From contig NZ_LT607751.1 in assembly GCF_900090305.1 (NCBI RefSeq), forward strand, positions 4,526,001-4,590,000: a stretch of 64,000 bases of DNA, in the 5' to 3' direction. The notes under the pieces are model-generated. The model searched no databases. It was not told the DNA's origin and saw only the letters and a program-made list of their open reading frames with translations. The DNA is from Micromonospora siamensis. GTDB taxonomy: Bacteria > Actinomycetota > Actinomycetes > Mycobacteriales > Micromonosporaceae. Shown here piece by piece: positions 28,268 to 36,360 of the stretch. Each line of letters begins with the position of its first letter. Positions within the stretch are counted from its first letter, which is position 1. A program made the position numbers and the translations under genes.

Positions 28268-29914
28268 CTACGCCGGACGGACGGTCAGCACCGGAGCCGG
28301 GCGGCTGGCCTGGGTGGCCGGTGGCAGGGAACCGAGGTAACGCACGTCGACGCCGCGCGCCTGGGCGGCCCGGACGATGTTCGGCACGGCCCGCTCGGCG
28401 ATGGCCGCGATGGTGAACGCCGGGTTGACCGTCAACGCGCCGGGCACGGCCGAGCCGTCGGTGACGAAGATCCCGGGGTGCCGGCGCAGCTCGTTCGTGT
28501 CGTCCAGCGCCGAGGTCTGCGGGTCGTCGCCCATCCGGCAGGAGGCCAGCGGGTGCACGGTGTAGGCGCCGATGACCTCGTTGGTCCAGGGCATCACCCG
28601 GGACAGGCCGTCGCGCTCCAGGATGTCGCGGATGTCCGCGTCGGCCAGCGCCCAGCCGTGCCGGGTGTTGGCGGTCGGCTCGTACCGCAGGTTGCCCCGG
28701 CTGAGCATCTGCATCGAGATGCGGTCGGCGTTTCCGGTCTCGGGCGGCGGGCCGAAGACGCCTTCGTTGTCGTCCTCGGACATGGTGAAGATGGTCAGCC
28801 AGGACTGCCAGCGACGCAGGATCTCCTTCTTCTCGGCGCCGAACCAGCTCGGGCCGGCGGCGTCGGGCACCTGGGCGAGGATCGTGCCGAACCCGGGCGG
28901 AAAGTAGAGCTGTTCCAGCGAGTACCGGCTGAACTCGGGCAGCGAGCCGTCGAGCCGGTCCCAGCTGGCGGCCGACGGCCCCCGTCCGATCTGGTTGGCC
29001 GCATAGGCGAAACCGTCGCCCCGGTCGAGGCCCAGCACGTCGCGGACCTTGTCCTCGTTCAGGATGGCCGTGTTGAGCCGTTCGCCGTTGCCGGAGAAGT
29101 ACCGCCCGACCGCCGGCGGCATCGCCCCGAGGGTCGCCTCGGACCGCTGCAGGATGACCGGCGTCGCGGCCGCACCGGCCGCCACCACGACGATCTTCGC
29201 CGCGATCGCTCCGGAGTCGACCTGTATCCGGTAGTCGACCGGGTCGACGACCGTGTAGTGGACGACGAAGTCGCCGTCGGCGCTTCGTTCGATGCGCTGC
29301 ACCTCGTGCAGCGGCCGGATCTGGGCGCCGTGGTCGACCGCGGCCGGAAGGTAGTTGAGCAGCAGCGAACGTTTCGCGTCGAACTTGCAGCCGGACATCA
29401 TCCAGTTGCAGTTGGTGCAGCGGTCGGTGTCGATCGCCGCCGCGACCGGGTTGGCCGTACGGCCGGCGTGGTCACAGGCCGCCGCGAACACGCCACCGGC
29501 GTACGTCACGTCCTCCCACCGGCCCGGCGAGATGGGTAGGGCCTCGGCGACCCGGTCGTACCAGGGATCCAGCGAGGCGCGGGTGATGGACTCCGGCCAC
29601 ATCCGCCGGCCCTGACTGCCCTGCCGGTCGAACACGAAACTCGGCACCCGCGGCATCGCCGCGAAGTAGACGACGCTGCCGCCGCCCACGCAGTTGCCGC
29701 CCAGCACGTTCATGCCGTCGCCCATGGTGAACTCGAACACCCGGGTCGACGACGAGCCGAACCTGAAGTCGTGCTCGAACTCGTCGGCGGACAGCCACGG
29801 GCCCCGCTCCAGGACGACGACCGAGGCACCGCCGGCCGCCAGGTGGTAGGCGGGAATCGCACCGCCGAAGCCGCTGCCGATGACCAGGACATCGGTCTGC
29901 TCGTAGGCCGTCAC
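28268..29914 (-). CDS. GMC-family FAD oxidoreductase (cholesterol-oxidase-like)
   Basis: A 548-aa oxidoreductase. The FAD motif is VLVIGSGFGGAIPAYHLAAGG at the N-terminus, MNVLGGNCVGGGSVVYFAAM is the second cofactor region, and a Cys-rich segment TDRCTNCNWMMSGC is present. The C-terminus has VHPLASCRMG and VTDGSAVPGALTVNPAFTIAA, the hallmark GMC block. It starts with GTG overlapping the previous stop (GTGA). The upstream partner resembles gluconate 2-dehydrogenase subunit 3, so this may be the catalytic subunit of a two-protein alcohol dehydrogenase or oxidase acting on a core hydroxyl. Confidence 0.9.
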   Translation of the reverse strand: MTAYEQTDVLVIGSGFGGAIPAYHLAAGGASVVVLERGPWLSADEFEHDFRFGSSSTRVFEFTMGDGMNVLGGNCVGGGSVVYFAAMPRVPSFVFDRQGSQGRRMWPESITRASLDPWYDRVAEALPISPGRWEDVTYAGGVFAAACDHAGRTANPVAAAIDTDRCTNCNWMMSGCKFDAKRSLLLNYLPAAVDHGAQIRPLHEVQRIERSADGDFVVHYTVVDPVDYRIQVDSGAIAAKIVVVAAGAAATPVILQRSEATLGAMPPAVGRYFSGNGERLNTAILNEDKVRDVLGLDRGDGFAYAANQIGRGPSAASWDRLDGSLPEFSRYSLEQLYFPPGFGTILAQVPDAAGPSWFGAEKKEILRRWQSWLTIFTMSEDDNEGVFGPPPETGNADRISMQMLSRGNLRYEPTANTRHGWALADADIRDILERDGLSRVMPWTNEVIGAYTVHPLASCRMGDDPQTSALDDTNELRRHPGIFVTDGSAVPGALTVNPAFTIAAIAERAVPNIVRAAQARGVDVRYLGSLPPATQASRPAPVLTVRPA

Positions 29915-30477
29915 TGGGGGTCTCCTGTCGGCGTCGTCCGGGGGTGGAGCGCGGCGAGGGGACGTCCGTAGGAGAATCGGCGGAACCGCCACACGCCGTC
30001 CGGTTCGGGCGGCATGAACCCCATCGCGGTCAGCCCCGGATGGCCCGACGCCATCGCGTCGGTGGTGTGCATGTGGGCACCGGTGTCCCAGGCCATCGCG
30101 CAGAACATGGCCAGCGCCACCCACAGCTCCTGCTCCGGGTGGCCCGGCGCCAGCAGTTCGCGGGCCAGGGCGACCCGGTCGGTGAACTCCAGCGCCACGA
30201 ACGGTGGCACGCTCGGATCGGCGTCGAGACCGGTCCGGGTGGCGTAGTCATCCGCGTGCGCGTTGAGCCCCTGGACCAGGCTGTCCAGGGTGCCGGCCAG
30301 ACCGCCCTGCGGGGAGGTCATCAGGTCCACGGCGCCGGACGCGACCGCGCCGCCGCCGCTCGCCGCGCCGGCCACCGCCCGGTCGTCCGGTCCACGACGC
30401 TCACCGGGGATGATCGTGTCGGCGTAGGCCTCCAGCGTCATCACCTCGGACGCCGACAGGCCCTCGAACTCTTCCAC
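29911..30477 (-). CDS. Gluconate 2-dehydrogenase subunit-3-like protein
   Basis: A 188-aa helical protein starting MEEFEGLSASEVMTLEAYADTIIPG, the usual opening of the gluconate 2-dehydrogenase subunit 3 group and related DUF5987 proteins. Such small subunits accompany GMC flavoproteins, here the next gene, with which it overlaps by 4 bp. No clear Tat signal is seen, so the complex is probably cytoplasmic. Role: assembly or electron-transfer partner of the oxidoreductase (inference). Confidence 0.75.
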   Translation of the reverse strand: MEEFEGLSASEVMTLEAYADTIIPGERRGPDDRAVAGAASGGGAVASGAVDLMTSPQGGLAGTLDSLVQGLNAHADDYATRTGLDADPSVPPFVALEFTDRVALARELLAPGHPEQELWVALAMFCAMAWDTGAHMHTTDAMASGHPGLTAMGFMPPEPDGVWRFRRFSYGRPLAALHPRTTPTGDPQ

Positions 30478-30489
30478 GTGGGACCCCCT

Positions 30490-30936
30490 TCATGGTCTCG
30501 GCGTGCCGAACAGGCTCGGAAACCGGGTCGTGAGGCCCAGGTCGCCGCGGGCCTTCATGCGCCCACGCAGGAACAGCAGCCTGGGGTTGGCGTTGCCGGT
30601 GACCATCCTCAGGAAGTCGACCGGCCCCATCGTCAACGTCAGCCGGGGAGTACGGGTCGGCACCGGCGACACCGTCAACGTGCCCCGGCGGATGACCAGT
30701 TCGAGGACGTCGTCGCCGCCGTCGGGGCGCCCGGTGACCTTCCAGTGCACGACCGCGTCGAGGTCACCGGCGCGGTCGGCCAGGAAGACCGCCGGCAGGT
30801 CGGCGACGATGTCGTCCAGCAGCGGGGCGCGACGCGGCGAACGCATCAGGTCCAGCAGCTCGTCCTCGGTGGCCGCCTTGACCTGCCGGGCGAAGCCGAG
30901 CCGGTCCCGCAGCGGACTCGTGTCGACGGGACTCAT
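30490..30936 (-). CDS. SCP2-like sterol/lipid-carrier domain protein
   Basis: A 148-aa protein whose C-terminal half resembles an SCP2 lipid-binding fold: VVHWKVTGRPDGGDDVLELV, then TLTVSPV, and LTLTMGPVDFLRMVTGNANP with LFLRGRMKARGDLGLTTRF at the end, a typical SCP2 ending. The ATG overlaps the upstream PPTase/AhpD stop (ATGA). It may shuttle the hydrophobic polyene or enediyne intermediate between tailoring enzymes (inference). Confidence 0.8.
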   Translation of the reverse strand: MSPVDTSPLRDRLGFARQVKAATEDELLDLMRSPRRAPLLDDIVADLPAVFLADRAGDLDAVVHWKVTGRPDGGDDVLELVIRRGTLTVSPVPTRTPRLTLTMGPVDFLRMVTGNANPRLLFLRGRMKARGDLGLTTRFPSLFGTPRP

Positions 30937-32291
30937 TCGGCCGAGGCCATGCCGTAGCCGGCCGCGACGACGCCCTGCGCCGCCGCCGCGTACGCGCCGC
31001 TGTCGCGACCGGCCACCGTGCCCAGCCCGTCGACGTAGCGGTTGAACATGCAGAACGCCGCGGCGATCAGCACCGTGTCGTGGATCTCGACATCGGTCGC
31101 ACCGGCCGCCCGGGCCCGGTCGATCAGCCCCGTGGTCACCCGCCGGCCGCCCTGTTGCACCGCCCCGGCGATGGCCAGGAGTGCCTTCATCTGCTCGGAG
31201 ACGGGGGCGGATTCCGGGTCCGAGCGGACCTTGGTCACCAGGTCCGAGCCGTCCGGCAGCTGCGCTGCGGCGAACGCCGAGTGCGACTCGCAGCAGAAGG
31301 TGCATTCGTTCAGGCCGGAGACGTACGCCGCGATCAGCTCCCGATCTCCCCGGGACAGCGAGTTCGGCTCGAACAGCAGCACATTCGCCAACTGGTTCAG
31401 CGGCCGAGCGGTCTCCGGCCGGAAGGCCATGAGGCCGACGATCCCCGGAAACCGGGTCTCGTCGACTCCCAGATCGATGTGCGCCATGGATTCCACCGTT
31501 TCCCCTCGGCGTCGTGGGACCGACGCGGTTGCCTCGATGGTGCTCCGCCCGCCACGGCCGGTCCTCTTCCTGCGTGCCGCGAACGCCTGCGCCCCGTCGA
31601 GTTCCCGGACCCGCACCCGGCGGGCCGACAGGACGGTCACCGCGCCGACGTACCCCGACCCGGGGTGCAGATCGACGATCTGGGCCGTCTCGACCAGGTC
31701 CGGGCGGTCGACGAAGCGGACCAGCCGCGTCGGCTCCTGCCGCGATCCCACCGTCAGGTGCGACATCGGGATGAGCAGCCCGTCGCCGGTCGCCTTGAGC
31801 ACCGACTCCTTACGGGTCCAGGAACGGAGGAACGCCTCCAACCGGTCCCGCTGGTCGCGGATCTCACCGAACGCCCGAGCCTCCGCGTCGCCGAGCACGA
31901 ACGGCAGCATGACGTCCACGTCGACGTCCGGATTGACCTGCTCGACGTCGACCCCCACCGGCCCGGCCGCGCACAGTGCGACCGCCACCCGGTCCCCGGA
32001 GTGCGAGATGGAGACGTGCAACGGGCTTCCCGCGACCTCCGGTCGTCCGTGCGGCTTCCCGCAGCGGGGGCACTCCCGGCGAAGGTCGACGTCGAGGGGA
32101 TCGCCACCGTCGGACCAGGCCACCGTGATCTTGAGCAGGGCGGTGGCCGACACGAACCGACGTCGGGCCGCGCCCTGGTGGAACGATCCGGCGCGGATCC
32201 GCTCGGGCTCGCTGAGCAGTTCCTCGCACCAGTCCGGCGCCTGCGCCGGATCGATCCACCAGACGTGACAGTCGGCGGGCTGGATCCTCAC
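30933..32291 (-). CDS. 4'-phosphopantetheinyl transferase fused in frame to an AhpD/carboxymuconolactone-decarboxylase-like domain
   Basis: One uninterrupted 452-codon frame. Residues 1-240 are a Sfp-type PPTase: LHVSISHSGDRVAVAL, VGVDVEQV (Mg-binding Asp and Glu) and SWTRKESVLKATGDGL (catalytic Lys-Glu) are intact. Such an enzyme converts carrier domains to holo form with CoA. Residues 268-452 match the AhpD/CMD alkylhydroperoxidase fold, with CTFCCESHSAFA (CxxC...H) as redox centre. A basic linker of about 25 residues joins them. An internal ATG at about 31487 could give separate translation of the second part, so whether one or two proteins are made is open. The domain assignments are strong, the fusion itself less so. 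Confidence 0.85.
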   Translation of the reverse strand: MRIQPADCHVWWIDPAQAPDWCEELLSEPERIRAGSFHQGAARRRFVSATALLKITVAWSDGGDPLDVDLRRECPRCGKPHGRPEVAGSPLHVSISHSGDRVAVALCAAGPVGVDVEQVNPDVDVDVMLPFVLGDAEARAFGEIRDQRDRLEAFLRSWTRKESVLKATGDGLLIPMSHLTVGSRQEPTRLVRFVDRPDLVETAQIVDLHPGSGYVGAVTVLSARRVRVRELDGAQAFAARRKRTGRGGRSTIEATASVPRRRGETVESMAHIDLGVDETRFPGIVGLMAFRPETARPLNQLANVLLFEPNSLSRGDRELIAAYVSGLNECTFCCESHSAFAAAQLPDGSDLVTKVRSDPESAPVSEQMKALLAIAGAVQQGGRRVTTGLIDRARAAGATDVEIHDTVLIAAAFCMFNRYVDGLGTVAGRDSGAYAAAAQGVVAAGYGMASAE

Positions 32292-32301
32292 GCCGACCGG
32301 G

Positions 32302-33348
32302 TCAGCTCGCGGGCGCGGCGGCGACCGTTGCCCGGCGGCGCTGCCGCCACCACCTGAGCCACCACATCGTGCCCCGGCCCAGGCAGACGAGGGTCGTCGC
32401 GAAGAACAGCGTGTAGACGATGTTGAAGAGCATGAGCACGCCGTACACGATGCCCACGCTCATGCCGAACATGAACTGGTCCCGCCCCCTCGTCGGGGTG
32501 GTGCCCGGGTCGGTGACCATGTAGTTCGTGTAGAGCAGGAACGCCACGCCGGTCATCGGCACCAGCGCCGCCCACAGGGCGACGTCCCAGCCCCAGTGCC
32601 GGACCAGGGCCTGGATGACGAACGAGCCGACCCAGCCCAGGATCAGCGGCACCTTCTTGGTCAGCACGGCGTTCAGCACCGTACCGGCGGCCAGCAGAAC
32701 GACCGGAATCAAGATCCGGAACACGTCGGGTACGTGCTCGGTGAAGTGGTACGGCGGGGCGATGTTGACCCACGGGAACAGGACCAGCGTGGCGGTGATG
32801 CCGAAGTTGGACGGGTTCATGAAGTGCCGCCACCGGCCCTTGATCGGCGCGATCAGGACGGCCTTCTGGCTGACCGCGACCACCACGGCGAACGCGATCG
32901 GCCAGAACCGGTCGTTCGCGTACAGCAGCATGTTGCAGGCCAGCGTGGTGATGTAGGCCGGCAGGAGGTAGGTGTACACGCCCCAGGCGCCGTTCCCGGC
33001 GTACCCCGGCATGGTCTTGTTGGCCCAGCCGCTGATCGCCCCGATCACCAACTCGAGGCCCAGACCGATCGCCAGCGCGAGGAACGGCCAGGCCCAGGGC
33101 TGCTCGAATCCGAGGACGGTGTAGCCCAGGATGTTGAAGATGCTCATCGAGATGGCGAAGTTGCGCAGCGCCAGGTATCGCGGGTCGCGCTTGTCCACCC
33201 GGGCGGGTCTGGTGGCCCGCCGGTCGGCCACGGTCGCGAGGGCCGGCGGGACCGGCACCTCCCGGGCCGGCGGCGCGAGGGTGATGGTCGTCGGCGGACG
33301 GCTCCCGTTGAGCCCGTCGCCCGTCGTGACGATGTCCGACGCCGTCAT
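32302..33348 (-). CDS. unbU: UnbU-like membrane protein of the enediyne core cassette (E5, RnfD-related)
   Basis: A 348-aa membrane protein with about 8-10 hydrophobic segments after a Thr/Pro-rich N-terminus. The block RHFMNPSNFGITATLVLF and the FLLYTNYMVTDPGTTPTRGR segment are characteristic of the UnbU family found in enediyne clusters and distantly of the RnfD electron-transport subunit. ATG 33348 overlaps the UnbV stop (ATGA). UnbU is part of the conserved E3-E4-E5-PKSE-E10 set and is thought to help turn the polyene into the enediyne core; its exact chemistry is not established. Confidence 0.9.
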   Translation of the reverse strand: MTASDIVTTGDGLNGSRPPTTITLAPPAREVPVPPALATVADRRATRPARVDKRDPRYLALRNFAISMSIFNILGYTVLGFEQPWAWPFLALAIGLGLELVIGAISGWANKTMPGYAGNGAWGVYTYLLPAYITTLACNMLLYANDRFWPIAFAVVVAVSQKAVLIAPIKGRWRHFMNPSNFGITATLVLFPWVNIAPPYHFTEHVPDVFRILIPVVLLAAGTVLNAVLTKKVPLILGWVGSFVIQALVRHWGWDVALWAALVPMTGVAFLLYTNYMVTDPGTTPTRGRDQFMFGMSVGIVYGVLMLFNIVYTLFFATTLVCLGRGTMWWLRWWRQRRRATVAAAPAS

Positions 33349-35306
33349 TTCGCTGGTACCTCCTTGACCTGGTCGGTCAGCATCAGGTTGTGCCAGCCGG
33401 CCCGCAGGTCGACTGTCTGCACGTGGGTCTGTCCGGCTACGTCCCGCCAGCTGATCTCGGCCGAGACCGGTTGCGAACCCTGGTCGCCCAGGCCGAAGAA
33501 CACGTCGAAACTGCGTTTGCCGGAATGGCCTCCCCCGCCGTCGAGCTGGGCGACCTGCCGGTGGCCGTCGGCCGTGGTCACCAGGACCTGGGCCCCGTAC
33601 GCCGGGGTGCCGACAGGGCCGGCGGTCGGGCCGAGCGTGGCCGGCCGGTACAGGCGCAGGCCCAGGTAGTTGCCGCGACCGGTGTTGCCGTTGCGGTAGT
33701 AGGCAGGCGGACCCCACTGGCGGGCGATGGCGAAGTCCTGCCCGCCGTCGGCGTTCGTGTCGGCGACCGCCACGCCCCGGGTCGGGATCGTCGCGTCCAG
33801 GCCGAGGCTCTCGCTGAGGTTGAGATAACGGCCGCGGCCGTCGGGCGCCCAGAACGCCATCGGTTCATGGCCGGCGATGTCGTCCCCCGGACGGGCGTTC
33901 GGCCACATCTCCGGGCTCTCGAGCAGCATGTCGTTGCTCATGGCCAGTTCCTGCAGCCAGTTGAACCGGTTGATGGTCCCCCGGACGAAGCCGCTGGCCT
34001 GCACGATGGCCAGGTGGCCACTGTTGTCGAAGTCGGCCATCTTGGCGTCCCAGCCCCAGCCGGTCCAGGCCATGTCGCGCCGGGCCGCCTCGTTACGGTA
34101 CGGCGCGATGCCCGCGTCCAGGTCGGCCCGGGCGCCGGCGGCGCTGGTCGCGGTGTTCACCCAGACGAAGTTGCTCTCCTCCAGCCCCCAGGCGACGGTG
34201 ATGTTGCTGACGAACGCGTCGAACCGGCCGGTGCCGTCGAGGTCGCCGAAGTCGATGCCCATGCCCTTGAACGAGTCGTTGCCGAGCACCAGGGACTTCG
34301 GCGTGGTCGCGTCCCGCCGGCCGGCAACCAGGGCGAACGAGATGTGCCCCGGGGTCGACGTGTTGTGGAACATGCGGTCCTGACCGAAGTCGTTGGCCAC
34401 GTACAGCTCGGGCAACAGGTCGCCGTCGAGGTCGGCCGAGCTGGCCGCCAACGTCCAGCCGGTGGCGTAGCGCGGGTCGATGGCCGGCTGTTCCCGGTAC
34501 GCGACCGACGAGGCGGTCGCCCCGGACCAGTGCAGGATGTGCGCGCCGCCGGCGTTCTGGGCCCGGGACATCGAGTGGTTCATCACCACGTTGGGCTGCC
34601 CGTTCGGGTCCAGTACGCCGCTGTCCGGGAAGTAGTTGAAGATCCCGAGATCCGGGTGGCCGTCACCGTCGAAGTCGGCGACCGCCACCGCGTTGGTGTT
34701 CCACTGCTTGCCCTGGTACGTGTTACCGGGCGCGACCGAGGGCTCGATCAGCTCGGTCGGCTGGTAGCTGGCGATGGTCAGCGGACCCGACTGTGCCCGG
34801 TGCAGGAACACCACGGGCGTGCGGCCCCAGTAGTAGACCAGCAGATCGGTCCAGCCGTCGCCGTTGAGGTCGCCCGGGACGCAGCCCATCGGCGCGATGG
34901 TGTCGGCCATCGGCAGCGGGGCCGGATCCAGCACGAACGGCTGGTAGGTGTCGCCGCCGGCCGGGGCCGGGGTGACGATCACCGAGTCGGACCGGGTGTC
35001 GACCAGGCACAGGTCGTTGGCCACGCCGTGGCCGTCCAGGTCGTTGACGGAGATGGCGGCGCCGACCGACGAGGTCCACGACCGGATGTGCTCGTAGCGC
35101 GGGTTGACCACCCGGACGCTTCGCTGCGGGAGGTTGTCCGGCAGCGCGATGGGCATCTCGGTGAAGCGGAATCGCGAGGCCAGGGCTTCCCGGTCGGCCG
35201 CCGCCACCGTCGGCCGCTGCGCCACGACCAGCAGCGTGGCGGCCAGGGCGATGACGAAGAGGGCCGGGGTGAGCCGGCGGACCAGAGGTGTTGAGCTCGA
35301 TCGCAT
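33345..35306 (-). CDS. unbV: UnbV-like secreted FG-GAP/CRTAC1-type protein of the enediyne core cassette (E3)
   Basis: A 653-aa exported protein. It starts with a signal-like segment (RRLTPALFVIALAATLLVVA). Several calcium-binding FG-GAP/VCBS-like repeats follow: DLNGDGWTDLL, DFDGDGHPDLGIF, DLDGDLLPELYV, DLDGTGRFDAFV, DFDNSGHLAIV. The C-terminus carries an ASPIC/UnbV domain (GNYLGLRLYRP, VSAEISWRDVAGQTHVQTVDL). ATG 35306 is chosen to give the signal sequence directly. Together with UnbU it suggests that part of core maturation happens at or outside the membrane, which is inference from topology. Confidence 0.9.
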   Translation of the reverse strand: MRSSSTPLVRRLTPALFVIALAATLLVVAQRPTVAAADREALASRFRFTEMPIALPDNLPQRSVRVVNPRYEHIRSWTSSVGAAISVNDLDGHGVANDLCLVDTRSDSVIVTPAPAGGDTYQPFVLDPAPLPMADTIAPMGCVPGDLNGDGWTDLLVYYWGRTPVVFLHRAQSGPLTIASYQPTELIEPSVAPGNTYQGKQWNTNAVAVADFDGDGHPDLGIFNYFPDSGVLDPNGQPNVVMNHSMSRAQNAGGAHILHWSGATASSVAYREQPAIDPRYATGWTLAASSADLDGDLLPELYVANDFGQDRMFHNTSTPGHISFALVAGRRDATTPKSLVLGNDSFKGMGIDFGDLDGTGRFDAFVSNITVAWGLEESNFVWVNTATSAAGARADLDAGIAPYRNEAARRDMAWTGWGWDAKMADFDNSGHLAIVQASGFVRGTINRFNWLQELAMSNDMLLESPEMWPNARPGDDIAGHEPMAFWAPDGRGRYLNLSESLGLDATIPTRGVAVADTNADGGQDFAIARQWGPPAYYRNGNTGRGNYLGLRLYRPATLGPTAGPVGTPAYGAQVLVTTADGHRQVAQLDGGGGHSGKRSFDVFFGLGDQGSQPVSAEISWRDVAGQTHVQTVDLRAGWHNLMLTDQVKEVPAK

Positions 35307-35403
35307 CGGTTTCTCATCTCGACGGGGGATGCGCGGTCTTGCGGTGGAATCATGGGATCGACCGCCTCGACGCTTCATCTCGTGCAGTGCTCCGTCGCGG
35401 GAC

Positions 35404-35928
35404 TCAGTGCCCCACGCTGGTCGGGACGCGGAACTGCCCGTTGATGAACAGCAGCGCGTCGTCGCCCGGTCGGCGCCACAGCGACACCAGCCGGCCGACG
35501 TAGATCGTGTGGTCGCCGGCGTCGTGGCGGTGCTCCAGCTCGCATTCGAGGTGGGCCAGCGCCCCGTCGATCAGCGGGGCGCCGCTGTGCCCGCCGGGGT
35601 ACCACGACACCGGGTCGAACTGGTCGCGGCCGACCGGCCGCCGCTTGTCGGCGAAGTACCGCGCCACCTGGGACTGATCGGACGCCAGGATCGACACCGC
35701 AAAGGCGGTCCGGGTGGCCAGCACCTCGTGCATGAGTGCTTCCCTCCCCACGCAGACCAGGACCAGCGGTGGGTCGAGCGAGACCGAGGCGAACGAGTTG
35801 GCGGTCATGCCGTGGGGAAGGTCCCCGCCGACCGTCAGGACGGTGACCCCGGTGGCGAAGGCGCCGAGCACCCGCCGCAGTGACGCCTTCTCCTCGACGG
35901 ACTCGCGAACCAGCTGAAGCCTTTCCAC
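35404..35928 (-). CDS. Flavin reductase (SgcE6-like)
   Basis: A 174-aa flavin:NAD(P)H reductase of the HpaC/ActVB family. Signature residues are LRRVLGAFATGVTVLTVGG, HGMTANSFASVSLDPPLVLVCV, and the C-terminal HTIYVGRLVSLWRR with GQF. It supplies reduced FAD or FMN to two-component monooxygenases; the acyl-CoA-dehydrogenase-type enzyme at 16841-18013 is a likely client. The gene follows the thioesterase by 12 bp. The 97-bp gap to unbV is the largest inside the core operon. Confidence 0.92.
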   Translation of the reverse strand: MERLQLVRESVEEKASLRRVLGAFATGVTVLTVGGDLPHGMTANSFASVSLDPPLVLVCVGREALMHEVLATRTAFAVSILASDQSQVARYFADKRRPVGRDQFDPVSWYPGGHSGAPLIDGALAHLECELEHRHDAGDHTIYVGRLVSLWRRPGDDALLFINGQFRVPTSVGH

Positions 35929-35940
35929 ATTCGCCTCCGG

Positions 35941-36360
35941 CTAGGAGTAGGGCTGGAGGGCCTTGACCAGCGCGTCCGGCACGCGGGCCGGAGTCGTCCG
36001 GGTGTTCGGCCCCCGCATGCAGGCGACCCGCTGGCTGCCGCGAGCGACGAGGGTCTCCCCGTGCTCGTCCAGCCGGATGTAGTCGAAGCCGAACTGCACC
36101 TGGGTCTGGGCCAGCTCGGTCAGGCGCATCCGGATCGACAGCTCGTCGAACGCGGTGAGCTCGGCGAAGAACTCGCAGTCGACCTTGAGGGTGAACAGCT
36201 TCAGGTCCTGCTGGAGGTCCTCGAGGACCGAAGGCGCCCGGTCCTTGAGGAACATCTCCCGGCAACGCCCCTGCCACCGCAGGTAGTTGACGTAGTAGAC
36301 GTTGCCCACCATGTTGGTTTCCTCGAACCCCACGACATGGCGGTACTCGAAGTACTTCAT
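35941..36360 (-). CDS. Enediyne-type acyl thioesterase (E10, hot-dog fold)
   Basis: A 139-aa thioesterase of the CalE7/SgcE10/DynE7 family, which releases the polyene from the enediyne PKS. The N-terminus YFEYRHVVGFEETNMVGNVYYVNYLRW is diagnostic: it differs from other hot-dog thioesterases by a catalytic Asn/Arg pair in place of an acidic residue. The ATG overlaps the PKS stop (ATGA), giving translational coupling. A second, diverged copy is at 47593-48087. Confidence 0.95.
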   Translation of the reverse strand: MKYFEYRHVVGFEETNMVGNVYYVNYLRWQGRCREMFLKDRAPSVLEDLQQDLKLFTLKVDCEFFAELTAFDELSIRMRLTELAQTQVQFGFDYIRLDEHGETLVARGSQRVACMRGPNTRTTPARVPDALVKALQPYS

